Source: Flavobacterium cheongpyeongense
Lineage (GTDB): Bacteria > Bacteroidota > Bacteroidia > Flavobacteriales > Flavobacteriaceae
Direction: 5' to 3'
NCBI RefSeq assembly: GCF_003202435.1
Contig: NZ_QJHK01000019.1
Coordinates: forward strand, 1 to 64,000
Length of the DNA: 64,000 bases
Shown here: positions 16,277-25,404 of the stretch, in pieces
Layout of the letters: every line of letters begins with the position of its first letter
Position numbering within the stretch: position 1 is the first letter of the stretch
Position numbers and translations under genes: made by a program
Notes under the pieces: model-generated
Database searches by the model: none
What the model saw: only the letters and a program-made list of their open reading frames with translations
Told to the model about the DNA's origin: nothing

Positions 16277-16825
16277 ATGAAAAATAAAGCAATCGCAACT
16301 TTTGGAGGTGGATGTTTCTGGTGCATTGAAGCAGTGATTCAACGCTTAAAAGGTATCGAAACCATAAAATCAGGATATTCTGATGGTCAGATAAAAAATC
16401 CACCATACAGAGAAGTATGTACAGGCCGGACTGGTCATGCAGAAGTTATACAGGTTGTCTTTAATCCTGATATTATTTCTTATCATAACTTAATCACTAT
16501 TTTCATGACAAGCCACGACCCAACAACCTTAAACAGACAGGGTGCAGATGCCGGAACACAATATCGCTCGATAATCTTATACCATGACGAAACGCAAAAA
16601 ACAATAGCCGAACAGGTTTTTAACGAACTAAAACCCGTTTATGCAAGTCCAATCGTAACACAGCTTAAACCTTTTCAGGCATTCTATGAGGCTGAAGAAG
16701 AGCATCAAAACTATTATAATAACAATTCAGAAGCCGGTTATTGCCGAATGGTCATTGACCCTAAAATATATAAATTAAAAAAAATGTATGCCGATAAATT
16801 AAAAGATGAAAACCTGATTGACTGA
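16277..16825 (+). CDS. msrA: Peptide methionine-(S)-S-oxide reductase MsrA
   Basis: The 182-residue enzyme reduces methionine-S-sulfoxide in proteins, reversing oxidative damage with reducing power from thioredoxin. The signature 'GGGCFWCIE' near the N-terminus places the catalytic Cys at 13 and a second Cys at 16. The 'GHAE' motif (about 55) and 'HQNYY' near residue 155 are also typical. 'GYCRMVIDP' near 160 offers a resolving cysteine. There is no signal peptide, so it is cytosolic. It is followed after only 6 bp by selO, indicating cotranscription with another redox-stress enzyme. Confidence 0.95.
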   Translation: MKNKAIATFGGGCFWCIEAVIQRLKGIETIKSGYSDGQIKNPPYREVCTGRTGHAEVIQVVFNPDIISYHNLITIFMTSHDPTTLNRQGADAGTQYRSIILYHDETQKTIAEQVFNELKPVYASPIVTQLKPFQAFYEAEEEHQNYYNNNSEAGYCRMVIDPKIYKLKKMYADKLKDENLID

Positions 16826-16831
16826 TTTAAA

Positions 16832-18400
16832 ATGAAACACTTACAACTACATAACCGATTTACATCTGAATTACCTGCTGATTCTAGTCAAACCAACGAA
16901 ATTCGTCAGGTTTCGAATGCTCTTTTCTCGTACGTAAATCCGGTAAAACCATCCGCACCAAAGCTACTCCATGCTTCAAAAGAAGTGGCAGAAATGGTTG
17001 GTATACATGCAGATGAAATTCAGTCTGAAGCCTTTTTAAATGTTTTTTCCGGAAAAGAAATTTTAGAGGAAACCCGTCCCTTTGCGATGTGTTATGCAGG
17101 GCATCAATTTGGCAACTGGGCGGGACAATTAGGAGATGGCCGCGCCATCAATTTGACAGAAGTTCAGCATAATGATCAGTTTTTTACTTTACAATTAAAA
17201 GGTGCCGGAAAAACACCTTACTCCAGAACTGCAGACGGACTGGCGGTTTTACGGTCTTCTATCCGGGAATACCTGTGTGCTGAAGCCATGCATCATTTGG
17301 GTGTGCCAACAACTCGTTCGCTATCATTAATACTATCAGGAGACCCGGTGCTGCGTGATATTTTGTACAATGGAAATCCGGCTTACGAAAAGGGTGCTGT
17401 TGTTTGCCGTGTTGCGCCCTCCTTCATTCGTTTTGGAAGTTTTGAAATGCTTGCAGCACGAAATGAGCTTAAAAACCTGAAACAGTTCGTAGAATATAAC
17501 ATCAAATATTATTTTCCTGAAATTACAGGAGAGGCAAAAGAACAATATTTAAAGTTTTTTAAAACCGTAGCCGATAAGACAAGAGAAATGATCCTGCATT
17601 GGCAGCGTGTCGGTTTTGTTCATGGCGTTATGAATACAGATAATATGTCGATTCACGGAATCACGATTGATTATGGGCCTTATGGCTGGCTGGAAAATTA
17701 TGATCCGAACTGGACTCCAAATACAACAGACAGCCAGAACAGAAGATACCGATTTGGAAACCAGCCTCAGGTGGCGCAATGGAACTTGTTTCAGCTCGCA
17801 AATTCGCTTTATCCGTTAATCAATGAAGCCGAACCTTTGGAAAAAATTCTGGAATCATTTATGACTGATTTCAATTCTGATTATACAAAAATGATTTTAG
17901 CCAAACTGGGACTGTCTACTTTAGCAGAAAATGATGAAGAATTCATTGCTTATTTAGAATCAAACCTGCAATTATCAGAAACCGATATGACAATTTTTTA
18001 CCGTAACCTGAATAAAATTAAAAAAACAGATTCGGCAAAAAAAGCGTTACAAGCTATTGAAGATGCTTTTTACAAACCGGAAGAAATCAAAGATACGGTT
18101 AAAGACAACTGGCTATTATGGTTTACAGATTATCTGGACCGCTTAAATCAGGAAAATACTTCAGATGGAGAAAGGATTCGTCTTCAAAACTCCGTTAATC
18201 CAAAATATGTATTGCGAAATTACATGGCGCAATTAGCAATTGACGCAGCTGATAAGGAGGATTATTCATTAATTTCTGAACTGTATGAATTGTTAAAAAA
18301 TCCATATGATGAACAACCTGAATATGAAAAATGGTTTACCAAAAGACCAGATTGGGCACGTTCAAAAGTAGGATGTTCTATGCTTTCGTGCAGTTCTTAA
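16832..18400 (+). CDS. selO: SelO-type protein AMPylase (YdiU/UPF0061 family)
   Basis: The 522-residue protein has a kinase-like fold. SelO transfers AMP rather than phosphate to Ser/Thr/Tyr of target proteins and is linked to oxidative stress. Family motifs are present: 'GQLGDGRAINL', 'LQLKGAGKTPYSR', 'LGVPTTRSL', the metal-binding 'HGVMNTDNMSIHG' and 'IDYGPYG'. The protein ends in 'GCSMLSCSS'; eukaryotic SelO has selenocysteine near this end, and bacterial forms use Cys as here. It lies 6 bp after msrA, fitting a shared role in redox protection. Family identity is firm; bacterial targets are not known from the sequence. Confidence 0.93.
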   Translation: MKHLQLHNRFTSELPADSSQTNEIRQVSNALFSYVNPVKPSAPKLLHASKEVAEMVGIHADEIQSEAFLNVFSGKEILEETRPFAMCYAGHQFGNWAGQLGDGRAINLTEVQHNDQFFTLQLKGAGKTPYSRTADGLAVLRSSIREYLCAEAMHHLGVPTTRSLSLILSGDPVLRDILYNGNPAYEKGAVVCRVAPSFIRFGSFEMLAARNELKNLKQFVEYNIKYYFPEITGEAKEQYLKFFKTVADKTREMILHWQRVGFVHGVMNTDNMSIHGITIDYGPYGWLENYDPNWTPNTTDSQNRRYRFGNQPQVAQWNLFQLANSLYPLINEAEPLEKILESFMTDFNSDYTKMILAKLGLSTLAENDEEFIAYLESNLQLSETDMTIFYRNLNKIKKTDSAKKALQAIEDAFYKPEEIKDTVKDNWLLWFTDYLDRLNQENTSDGERIRLQNSVNPKYVLRNYMAQLAIDAADKEDYSLISELYELLKNPYDEQPEYEKWFTKRPDWARSKVGCSMLSCSS

Positions 18401-18504
18401 CGTCTTATACAAATCAACTTTTTGTGTATTCGAGCAGAGTCGAGAACGTTTTATCTCAAAAATATCCCGACTTCGCTCGATATCACAATCGTAATTACTA
18501 TTTT

Positions 18505-19473
18505 TTATTTCGAAGTAATATAATCCACAATCCTATTGGCATGAATGCGCGAATTTTCAATAAACCATTTGTGTGTTTCCATTCCGCCGCAAACTACTCC
18601 TGCCAAAAACAATCCTTCGACATTTGTTTCCATCGTCCCGGCATTGTATTGCGGAATTTTTAATTCGTCATCAGATAACTGAATACCCATTTTTTCAAGG
18701 AAAGTCAAGTCAGGTCGATAACCCGTCAACGCCAGAACAAAATCATTTTTAACAGTCACCTTACCGTCAGGAGTTTCAATTTCTGCTTCATTCTCCCTGA
18801 TTTCAGTAATATTTGATTCAAAATAAACATTAATACTTCCTTCTGCTATTCTGTTTTCAATATCCGGTTTTACCCAATATTTAACCCGGTTGTTAATCTC
18901 GTTTTTGCGAATTACCATCGTTACATTTGCTCCTTTTCTCCAGCATTCCAAAGCAGCATCCACAGAAGAATTATTTGCTCCAACAACTAAAACATCCCTA
19001 AAAGCATATTCATGTGCTTCTTTGTAATAGTGTCGAACTTTAGGCAGCTCTTCACCTTTTACATTCATTTCGATCGGAATATCGTAAAATCCGGTTGCTA
19101 TAACTACATTTCTGGCATCGTAAAAGTTTTTATCAGTTGTGATCCTGAAAATTTTGCTTTCTGTTTTCTGAACCTCGGTAACTTTTTCGAACAGATGGAT
19201 ATTAAAATTAAAATAACGATGAATGTTTCGATAATATTCTAATGCTTCCTGACGACCCGGTTTTGGAGCCAGACAATTGAACGGAATATCACCGATTTCA
19301 AGTCTTTCTGCCGTAGAAAAAAAGGTCATGTACAACGGGTAATTAAAAATACTGTTGACAATTGCCCCTTTTTCTATAATCAGATAATTCAGTTTTTTCT
19401 TTTTCGCTTCGATTGCGCAGGCAAGACCAATTGGACCTCCGCCTACAATAATCAGATCGTATGGATGTGTCAT
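18505..19473 (-). CDS. YpdA family bacillithiol-disulfide-reductase-like flavoprotein
   Basis: This 322-residue two-dinucleotide-binding flavoprotein has an FAD-binding Rossmann motif at the N-terminus ('IIVGGGPIGLACAIEA', about 8-23) and an NADPH motif in the middle ('VVGANNSSVDAAL', about 163-175). 'ALTGYRPDLTFLE' is typical of the YpdA group, which lacks the CxxC pair of thioredoxin reductase and is proposed to reduce oxidised bacillithiol. The overall length also fits YpdA. It converges with msrA-selO and lies 7 bp downstream of the CYTH gene, forming a small minus-strand operon. The physiological substrate is inferred from the family. Confidence 0.85.
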   Translation of the reverse strand: MTHPYDLIIVGGGPIGLACAIEAKKKKLNYLIIEKGAIVNSIFNYPLYMTFFSTAERLEIGDIPFNCLAPKPGRQEALEYYRNIHRYFNFNIHLFEKVTEVQKTESKIFRITTDKNFYDARNVVIATGFYDIPIEMNVKGEELPKVRHYYKEAHEYAFRDVLVVGANNSSVDAALECWRKGANVTMVIRKNEINNRVKYWVKPDIENRIAEGSINVYFESNITEIRENEAEIETPDGKVTVKNDFVLALTGYRPDLTFLEKMGIQLSDDELKIPQYNAGTMETNVEGLFLAGVVCGGMETHKWFIENSRIHANRIVDYITSK

Positions 19474-19480
19474 AAAGTTG

Positions 19481-19954
19481 TTATTTTTCCCAGTCTTTAA
19501 AAGGATTTTTACTTAAATAAGCATTGTAATATCGCTTATCGTTTGTAACCTCATCACCAAGCCAGTCTGGTTTTACAAAAGCTTCTGTTTCAGAATCCAG
19601 TTCGATTTCAGCCATAATCAGGCCTTGGTTTTCTCCGTAAAACTCATCTACTTCAAAAATGTGTTTTCCAGATTTTATTTCAAAACGTGTTTTTTCAATC
19701 TTTCCCTTTTCACATAATTTCAATAACTCCTGAGCTTCGTCAAGCGGAATTTCATTTTCCCATTCAAAACGTGTCATGCCGCTATGATGACCAATTCCTT
19801 TGATCGTAATAAAGCCTTTTTCACCTTTGATCCGGATACGGACTGTTCGTTCAGGAACCGAGCTTAAGTAACCTTGTGCAATTTTATTTTGCCGAAAAGC
19901 CTGAGCTTTGAATTCATCTGATTTTACCAGAAACTTTCTTTCGATCTCAATCAT
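19481..19954 (-). CDS. CYTH-domain protein (triphosphate tunnel metalloenzyme)
   Basis: The 157-residue protein starts with 'IEIERKFLV', the ExExK signature of the CYTH family (adenylate cyclase class IV / thiamine triphosphatase). The alternating charged strands that line the triphosphate tunnel follow ('RTVRIRIKGEKGFITIK', 'KTRFEI', 'EVDEFYGENQGLIMAEIEL'). Small bacterial CYTH proteins usually act as inorganic triphosphatases, but the sequence cannot tell this from cyclase activity. It is followed after 7 bp by the YpdA-like gene. No partner domain (such as CHAD) is fused. Confidence 0.9.
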   Translation of the reverse strand: MIEIERKFLVKSDEFKAQAFRQNKIAQGYLSSVPERTVRIRIKGEKGFITIKGIGHHSGMTRFEWENEIPLDEAQELLKLCEKGKIEKTRFEIKSGKHIFEVDEFYGENQGLIMAEIELDSETEAFVKPDWLGDEVTNDKRYYNAYLSKNPFKDWEK

Positions 19955-20020
19955 TTTTCTGAAGTTATATTTCTATGCAAGTTACAAATAAATTCACCTA
20001 AAGTTCTAAGGTTTGACTGG

Positions 20021-21097
20021 CTATTGTTTGGATTTTGAAGATCTATTTATCCTAATTTTTAAAAAAAAATCAGCATCCCATTGTACCGAATTGTTGTACC
20101 ACAACTGCCCGTTCGAAACTTCCAAAGGACAATCAATATTATTGGTGTAAAGAGCTCCGGTTCCCAGCCCCTGAGGCATTACCGAGTTTAGTAAAAATGT
20201 CCATTGTGCAATTGCATTTAAACCGATATTACTTTCCAGTGCCGAAGTGATCCACCAGCCAATATTATATTTTTCAGCGAGGTCAATCCATTCCTGAGTC
20301 CCCCTGAAACCTCCCACAAAACTGGGCTTTAAAATGATGTACTGAGGATTGATTTTTTGCAAAAGAGCTTCTTTTTCACCCACAGAAAATACACCTATCA
20401 GCTCTTCATCCAAAGCAATAGGAAAAGGAGTCAAGCTACACAACTCTGCCATCTTGTCAGTATTGTTTTTCTGAACAGGCTGCTCTATACTATGAAGTTC
20501 AAAACCAGTAAGTTGATTTAATCTATATAAAGCTTCATTTAAAGAAAAAGCACCGTTTGCATCTACCCTGATCTCTATTTGTTCCGCTGTAAAATGAGAG
20601 CGGATAAAGCGTAATAAATCGAGTTCTTTCTGAAAATCTATCGCACCAATCTTAAGTTTTATACAGGTAAATCCCTGCTTGAGTTTTTCTTCAATCTGTT
20701 CTTTCATGAACGCTTCTTCCCCCATCCAGACTAAACCATTTATAACAATTGATTTGGAATTATTAGTAAAATCTGAAGGAAATAACAAGTATGGATTTTC
20801 ACTTTTCAGAGACAAAAAGGCCATCTCAATTCCGAATTGAATCGAAGGAAATTCAAGTAATTCTCTCCAAAGAACATCTTCACCTAAATGAATATTTTGA
20901 CAAACCCAGTTTAATTTTCCTTCATAATCCTCTCTGTCATCTGCGCTTAGCCCTCTTAAAATCCCACACTCTCCTATTCCTTTTTTACCGTTTTCTTCGA
21001 GTACAATAAACCAGGTTTCTTTTTCGGTCATAACACCCCTTGACGTTCCTGAAGGGCGTTTAAATTCGAGCATGTATTTGTGGTAAGTTGCTTTCAT
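20021..21097 (-). CDS. menC: o-Succinylbenzoate synthase (enolase superfamily)
   Basis: The 358-residue enzyme would convert SHCHC to o-succinylbenzoate in menaquinone synthesis, the main respiratory quinone of this phylum. The enolase-superfamily barrel residues are readable in order: 'CIKLKIGAIDF' (general base Lys), 'RVDANGAF' (first metal Asp), 'SIEQPVQ' (Glu), 'IALDEELIG' (Asp) and 'YIILKPSFVGG' (second Lys). An N-terminal capping domain precedes it ('FKRPSGTSRGV'). Other menaquinone genes are not in the window. Dipeptide epimerases share the fold, but the 'KPS..GG' context and length favour MenC. Confidence 0.85.
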   Translation of the reverse strand: MKATYHKYMLEFKRPSGTSRGVMTEKETWFIVLEENGKKGIGECGILRGLSADDREDYEGKLNWVCQNIHLGEDVLWRELLEFPSIQFGIEMAFLSLKSENPYLLFPSDFTNNSKSIVINGLVWMGEEAFMKEQIEEKLKQGFTCIKLKIGAIDFQKELDLLRFIRSHFTAEQIEIRVDANGAFSLNEALYRLNQLTGFELHSIEQPVQKNNTDKMAELCSLTPFPIALDEELIGVFSVGEKEALLQKINPQYIILKPSFVGGFRGTQEWIDLAEKYNIGWWITSALESNIGLNAIAQWTFLLNSVMPQGLGTGALYTNNIDCPLEVSNGQLWYNNSVQWDADFFLKIRINRSSKSKQ

Positions 21098-21117
21098 TAT
21101 AGATGTGTTTTTCTTAA

Positions 21118-21152
21118 ACCATATAAGTTATGTAAGTAATATAAGGTTGACT
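21118..21152. repeat. AT-rich palindromic repeat (CCATATAAGTT family), copy 1
   Basis: CCATATAAGTTATGTAAG followed by TAATATAAGG forms an imperfect inverted repeat upstream of menC. A related element with the same CCATATAAGTT arm is at 27178-27240, suggesting a dispersed family. Confidence 0.4.
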
Positions 21153-21301
21153 TTGCGCAAATATAACGATGAAAAGGCTTCAATGAAATCTATCCTGAGC
21201 GAAACCGACTTTACTCAGCCTGCACTCTGGAAATAAGACAATAATAGTTTTTTCAACTTAAAATTAAATAAACTTACATTACTGTTATGGTAAAATGTTT
21301 T

Positions 21302-22504
21302 TTAATTGTATAATCTTAAAACCCTATCAAAGTCTGATGAAGGCAACCCCTTTTTTTGAAAAAGTGCAAAATCCTGTTTTGTTTTGTCTACCCAGCTTAA
21401 ACTATCTGTTACGTTTTGAGACTGGTATTTTTTATAAATTGCCTTTGCCTGACTATAATCATCACTAACCAGATAAGCATGGGCTAAATTTAATTTTACC
21501 AGCAATTCGGTATCGTCGAGTTTTTCGCCTTCTTTTAAAAATTTGATTGCTTTAGCGTATTGTTTGGTTAGAATATAACTGTAACCAATTGAGCTATAAT
21601 CAAGAGCGGTTGCCTTTCCGGCAGTAATTATGGCATTTAATTTAGGGATTGCTTCGTTATATTTCTGCAGTTTTATTAAGGAATTTGCCTGAGTGCGCAA
21701 ATCATTATAAACATTTTTAGAGATAGAAGCGTCATTGTAACAGGCATTTCCAAAATCTTTGTACACTTTCGTTTTTTCTATAACGAGCAGTTTTTGGTAT
21801 TCGGTATAACGATACTGTTTCATTATTTTATCTAAAATACAAACACAAAAATCGTCTGAATTTGCCATTTTTTGAGCCATTGCAGAGGTTTTACAAAGGC
21901 TGACGATTTCATTTTTATTATCCTGGTTCCAACCACGATTTAACTTAGTATCAACCCATGGCACCACTTCCAGAACTATTTTTTGTTTCAACAACCAGTT
22001 TTTACTTTCGAAACCAAACCAGACAGTACTGGTATTTCCTTGAAGACAGGAAGACTTATCGATTGACAAACGCTTTGCGTCCTTGCTTAAAGGCTCATTC
22101 TGAGAAAAACAGGCATCATTGACTTTGCCATTGTCGATGTATTTTTTAGCATTTGTATCCGAAGTAAAAATAGCATACGTGCATTTATCGTCGCCAGAAA
22201 TCTTTGACATCAGGAACACTGCTCCTGCTGATCCCTGCCCTATACCATAAGGATCCGGAATCGCTTTTAATAACGAAACCAAACTGTTTGTCATTTGCTG
22301 GTTTTCGTCTAAAAGTGTTATTCTGTAAACGATTTCTGTGGTTCCAACAGGCAGATCTTCAGTTCTAACTGTTATCCTGTCACCGGCAGAAACGATAATT
22401 TCTTTAGTCGTTGCGCGTTCCTTGTCCCAATACCCGTCTTTTTGGGCAAAAGAACTATACGAACAATTTAATAAAAGGAATAAAAATATTTTTTTGAAAT
22501 TCAT
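21302..22504 (-). CDS. Exported TPR-containing protein of unknown function
   Basis: The 400-residue protein begins with a signal peptide ('MNFKKIFLFLLLNCSYSSFA', cleavage likely before QKDG). Residues about 30-200 form a domain I do not recognise, with a few Cys and 'ITVRTEDLPVGTTEIVYRI'. The C-terminal third has tetratricopeptide-like helices ('LNAIITAGKATALDYSSIGY', 'QYAKAIKFLKEGEKLDDTEL', 'LAHAYLVSDDYSQAKAIY'). It is probably periplasmic or outer-surface and involved in protein-protein contacts. It is a single minus-strand gene with a dispersed repeat upstream. Confidence 0.75.
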   Translation of the reverse strand: MNFKKIFLFLLLNCSYSSFAQKDGYWDKERATTKEIIVSAGDRITVRTEDLPVGTTEIVYRITLLDENQQMTNSLVSLLKAIPDPYGIGQGSAGAVFLMSKISGDDKCTYAIFTSDTNAKKYIDNGKVNDACFSQNEPLSKDAKRLSIDKSSCLQGNTSTVWFGFESKNWLLKQKIVLEVVPWVDTKLNRGWNQDNKNEIVSLCKTSAMAQKMANSDDFCVCILDKIMKQYRYTEYQKLLVIEKTKVYKDFGNACYNDASISKNVYNDLRTQANSLIKLQKYNEAIPKLNAIITAGKATALDYSSIGYSYILTKQYAKAIKFLKEGEKLDDTELLVKLNLAHAYLVSDDYSQAKAIYKKYQSQNVTDSLSWVDKTKQDFALFQKKGLPSSDFDRVLRLYN

Positions 22505-22639
22505 TTATGAAACCTGTTTTAAAATAATTATAAACATTGTATACAAAATTCAGTCCTAATTTTCTTTTACCAAAGATCAAAATAATTTCGTTAAAACCAA
22601 TTTATCTTACTTAAATTAAGAGTCATTTTGAAAACGGGA

Positions 22640-22729
22640 TTTTTAGCCCTGATAGGAACGGCATCCTTTTGTGGTCACGTTTTTTTACGGGATCACAAAA
22701 GATACAGTGGACAGCAGGAATTGCTTCTA
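22640..22729 (+). repeat. Dispersed intergenic hairpin repeat, copy 1
   Basis: The element reads TTTTTAGCCCTGATAG, a short variable spacer, ATCC, a hairpin (TTTTGTGGTC with GATCACAAAA), then GATACAGTGGACAGCAGGAATTGCTT. The same flanks recur at 50809-50880 and, inverted, at 58925-59010, with different stem sequences. It fills most of the 330-base gap between the TPR gene and the helicase. Confidence 0.75.
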
Positions 22730-22834
22730 AAAATTAATTCAATATCAGAATTTAATAACTAATTGTAATGAGTTTCGGCTTCTCAGTCTGATAATTTTTC
22801 AAATGAAACCATTAAACCTGAAACCAAAAAATTA

Positions 22835-24373
22835 TCAATCCGGTTCGTTCATGATTTTTTCACGGTATTTTTTACCAATCAGGAGGGTCATGTTTTTCTT
22901 GTAATCATCTACCAGCCATTCGCGGTAGTTTTTACTGCACTGGCTCAGACATTTTGCATAACGTTTGATACGGCATTCGATATCATCATCCAGTTCTTTG
23001 GCTAATGATTTTGCTTCCTGTAGTGTTTCTGTATTATCGACACACATTGCTGCATGCTGGTCTAAAGATTTATCTAACACAATTTTTGAACGTAAATTTT
23101 GCTTGATTGCCAATTTATGTTCTTCATCAACATCAAACGTAACATCTGCTGTTTTACTGAATTTTGCACGCAATTCAGGAGGCATACTGTATTTGAAAAA
23201 CATTTCGATTTCAGTATCATCACGCAGATTTTCTAAGTAAAATTCTGGTGATTTAAAAATATGCTGCCAGTTAACGGGCTCACTCCATAAACCAAAACGA
23301 GCTGCATTGTTACCTAAATCAATAACAGTAAACTCATCTTTACCAGGTAACTTGCGGGATCCGCGTCCAATCATCTGGTAATACAAAGTAAGGGATTTTG
23401 TTGCCCTGTTCAGGATAATCGTTTCAACAGTTGGCTCATCAAAACCTGTAGTTAAGATTCCGACAGAAGTTAAAATAGCATCAGGAGTCTTTTTGAACCA
23501 TGCCAAAATATCTTTACGTTCTTCAGTGCTGCTGGTATTATCCAGGTGCCTAACATCATAGCCCGCCTCTCTAAAGGTTTCATAAACGTATAAAGAAGTA
23601 TGAATACCGTTATTGAAAATTAGTGTTTTTTTGCCTAATGAACGCTCGGTGTATGCATGAAGCAATTTTTCCTGCATAAGCGTATTAGTATACAAATCAT
23701 CAGAAGATTTTACGGTATAATCTCCATTGATACCCACTTTTAAAGATGTTAAACCTACATCATAGCTGTAAGTTGTAGCACGCGCCAGAAATCCTTTGTC
23801 AATTAATGAACTAATGGTATCCCCCACAATAAGTTCATCATAACTCTGGTGCATGGGCAATTTTATATTTGAACTCAAAGGTGTTGCGGTTACTCCAAGA
23901 ATAAAAGCATTTTTGAATGAGTTTAATAATTTTCTGAATGAATTGTAATGTGCCTCATCAATAATGACCAAACCAATGTTATCCAAATGAAGTTTCTCAT
24001 CATTGATACGGTTTTTCAAAGTCTCAACCATTGCAACAAAGCATGAATAATCATTTTGATCAGGAAGTTCTTTTACTTTACTGTTGATGATTTTATTTGA
24101 GACACCAAAACCTTTCAGCATTTTTGAAGTCTGTTTGCAAAGTTCAATACGGTGCGTCAGAACAACTACTTTTTTATTATTATTAGCTAAATAACGACGA
24201 ACTATTTCGGAAAAAATCACCGTTTTTCCGCCACCTGTAGGCAGCTGATACAATAAATGATGTTGAGCCGGAGCATTATCTAAACGTTCAAAAATGGCAT
24301 CAATATCACCTTTTTGGTAAGCATAAAGTTCTTTTTTGTCTTCTCTTTCTATTTCTAAAGTGTTTTGCAGCAT
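22835..24373 (-). CDS. Superfamily 2 DEAD/DEAH-box helicase
   Basis: The product has 512 residues from the chosen start. Motifs in order are 'LPTGGGKTVIFSEI' (Walker A), 'VVVLTHRIELCKQ' (Ia), 'LVIIDEAHYNSF' (Walker B, DEAH), 'LGVTATP' (III) and 'YYQMIGRGSRKLPGK' (VI). It therefore has both RecA-like lobes and should be an ATP-dependent nucleic-acid translocase of the SSL2/UvsW-like group. About 130 C-terminal residues are unassigned, with two Cys in 'AKCLSQCSKNYREW'. Ten more codons are open upstream to ATG at 24403, but a TACTTTTG -7 match (24400-24393) overlaps them, so Met at 24373 is preferred. No restriction or methylase partner is adjacent. Confidence 0.88.
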   Translation of the reverse strand: MLQNTLEIEREDKKELYAYQKGDIDAIFERLDNAPAQHHLLYQLPTGGGKTVIFSEIVRRYLANNNKKVVVLTHRIELCKQTSKMLKGFGVSNKIINSKVKELPDQNDYSCFVAMVETLKNRINDEKLHLDNIGLVIIDEAHYNSFRKLLNSFKNAFILGVTATPLSSNIKLPMHQSYDELIVGDTISSLIDKGFLARATTYSYDVGLTSLKVGINGDYTVKSSDDLYTNTLMQEKLLHAYTERSLGKKTLIFNNGIHTSLYVYETFREAGYDVRHLDNTSSTEERKDILAWFKKTPDAILTSVGILTTGFDEPTVETIILNRATKSLTLYYQMIGRGSRKLPGKDEFTVIDLGNNAARFGLWSEPVNWQHIFKSPEFYLENLRDDTEIEMFFKYSMPPELRAKFSKTADVTFDVDEEHKLAIKQNLRSKIVLDKSLDQHAAMCVDNTETLQEAKSLAKELDDDIECRIKRYAKCLSQCSKNYREWLVDDYKKNMTLLIGKKYREKIMNEPD

Positions 24374-24480
24374 TGTAATTTTTGGATTTTTGCAAAAGTA
24401 CACCTAAAAAACAGTTATTCATTGTATTTTAACGTAAAATAAATTACGCTTTTTAATAAGATTTTTTAAGGGAAGTGTTT

Positions 24481-25020
24481 TTATAAGTCGATTTTATCTA
24501 AAATTGTCTCAAATTCATACCGTATTTTCCATTTTTGTTGAATAGTCTCTTGTTGAATTGCAACAATTCTTGCTTTAAATTCATTTAATATTCCGTTAAC
24601 CATAACATAATTTACCGACTGCTCAAAAGAATTAAGCATGCTTTTATAGAACAACTCCTGTTTTATGAAGTTACCCGACGAATATGTTTGCGCAATTTCA
24701 ATATTGTAAAACATAATATCCGCAATTACAAACGGGTCAACACCCAATAAAATAAAATGTTTTATGATTTTCTGAGCTACAGAACGACGCATCTTTGCTT
24801 TTGGACGCCATTTCGCACCAGGCTTTTTTATTGGAAAATATTCGTGTGAGATTTTCGTTTTACTTTCCTGCAACAGTTTATCTTCTTTGGGATTAAAAAC
24901 AAAATCATAAAACACTTTTACGGGACTAAATTTTTCATACAACTCTATAATTTGCTCTTCGAGCTGTTGTTTATTTAGTTCGGATACATATTTTTTTAAG
25001 TCACGTTTGCTCATACTCAA
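24481..25020 (-). CDS. Conserved hypothetical protein (DUF6155-like)
   Basis: The 179-residue protein is charged and mostly helical. It starts 'SKRDLKKYVSELNKQQLEEQI' and contains 'FNPKEDKLLQESKTKIS.EYFP' and 'RRSVAQKIIKHFILLGVDP', phrases I associate with the DUF6155 family of Bacteroidota. No catalytic motif, signal peptide or membrane segment is visible. The basic middle ('KWRPKAKMRRS') could contact nucleic acid. It is 107 bp from the helicase in the same orientation; a joint role is possible but not shown. Function unknown. Confidence 0.7.
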   Translation of the reverse strand: MSMSKRDLKKYVSELNKQQLEEQIIELYEKFSPVKVFYDFVFNPKEDKLLQESKTKISHEYFPIKKPGAKWRPKAKMRRSVAQKIIKHFILLGVDPFVIADIMFYNIEIAQTYSSGNFIKQELFYKSMLNSFEQSVNYVMVNGILNEFKARIVAIQQETIQQKWKIRYEFETILDKIDL

Positions 25021-25116
25021 AGTTTAAGATACAAAAGTAAATTACTTTTATCACACATACTTTAATAATCGGGTATAATACTTAATTTTGTAAGTATAAA
25101 TTCAAAAAACAAATAC

Positions 25117-25404
25117 ATGCTCAAGATTTTTAAACTTACAGCAATTTTAGAAGGAATTACATTTTTAGTATTACTCGCTAATATGTTCATCATTAAAACA
25201 AACAATCCGGAACTTTACCACACAATTGTACGTCCTTTCGGGTTAGCTCACGCCGCTTTGTTTATTGTTTATACTATACTGGCAATTTTATTAAGAAAAT
25301 CTCAAAATTGGGATCTAAAAACTTTCGGGATCATCCTAATTGGATCTTTTATTCCTTTTGGAACTTTTTATGTTGAGAAAAAATATTTAGAAAATAATGC
25401 ATAA
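25117..25404 (+). CDS. DUF3817 small membrane protein
   Basis: The 95-residue protein has three predicted membrane spans (about 8-26, 43-61, 70-87) and the DUF3817 arrangement: 'LEGITFLVLL' in the first helix and 'PFGLAHAALFIVYTILA' in the second. The function of this family is not known. It overlaps the next gene (MscS-type channel) by 8 bp, so the two are translationally linked. A TAATTTTG (25083-25090) upstream may be its -7 element. Confidence 0.85.
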   Translation: MLKIFKLTAILEGITFLVLLANMFIIKTNNPELYHTIVRPFGLAHAALFIVYTILAILLRKSQNWDLKTFGIILIGSFIPFGTFYVEKKYLENNA

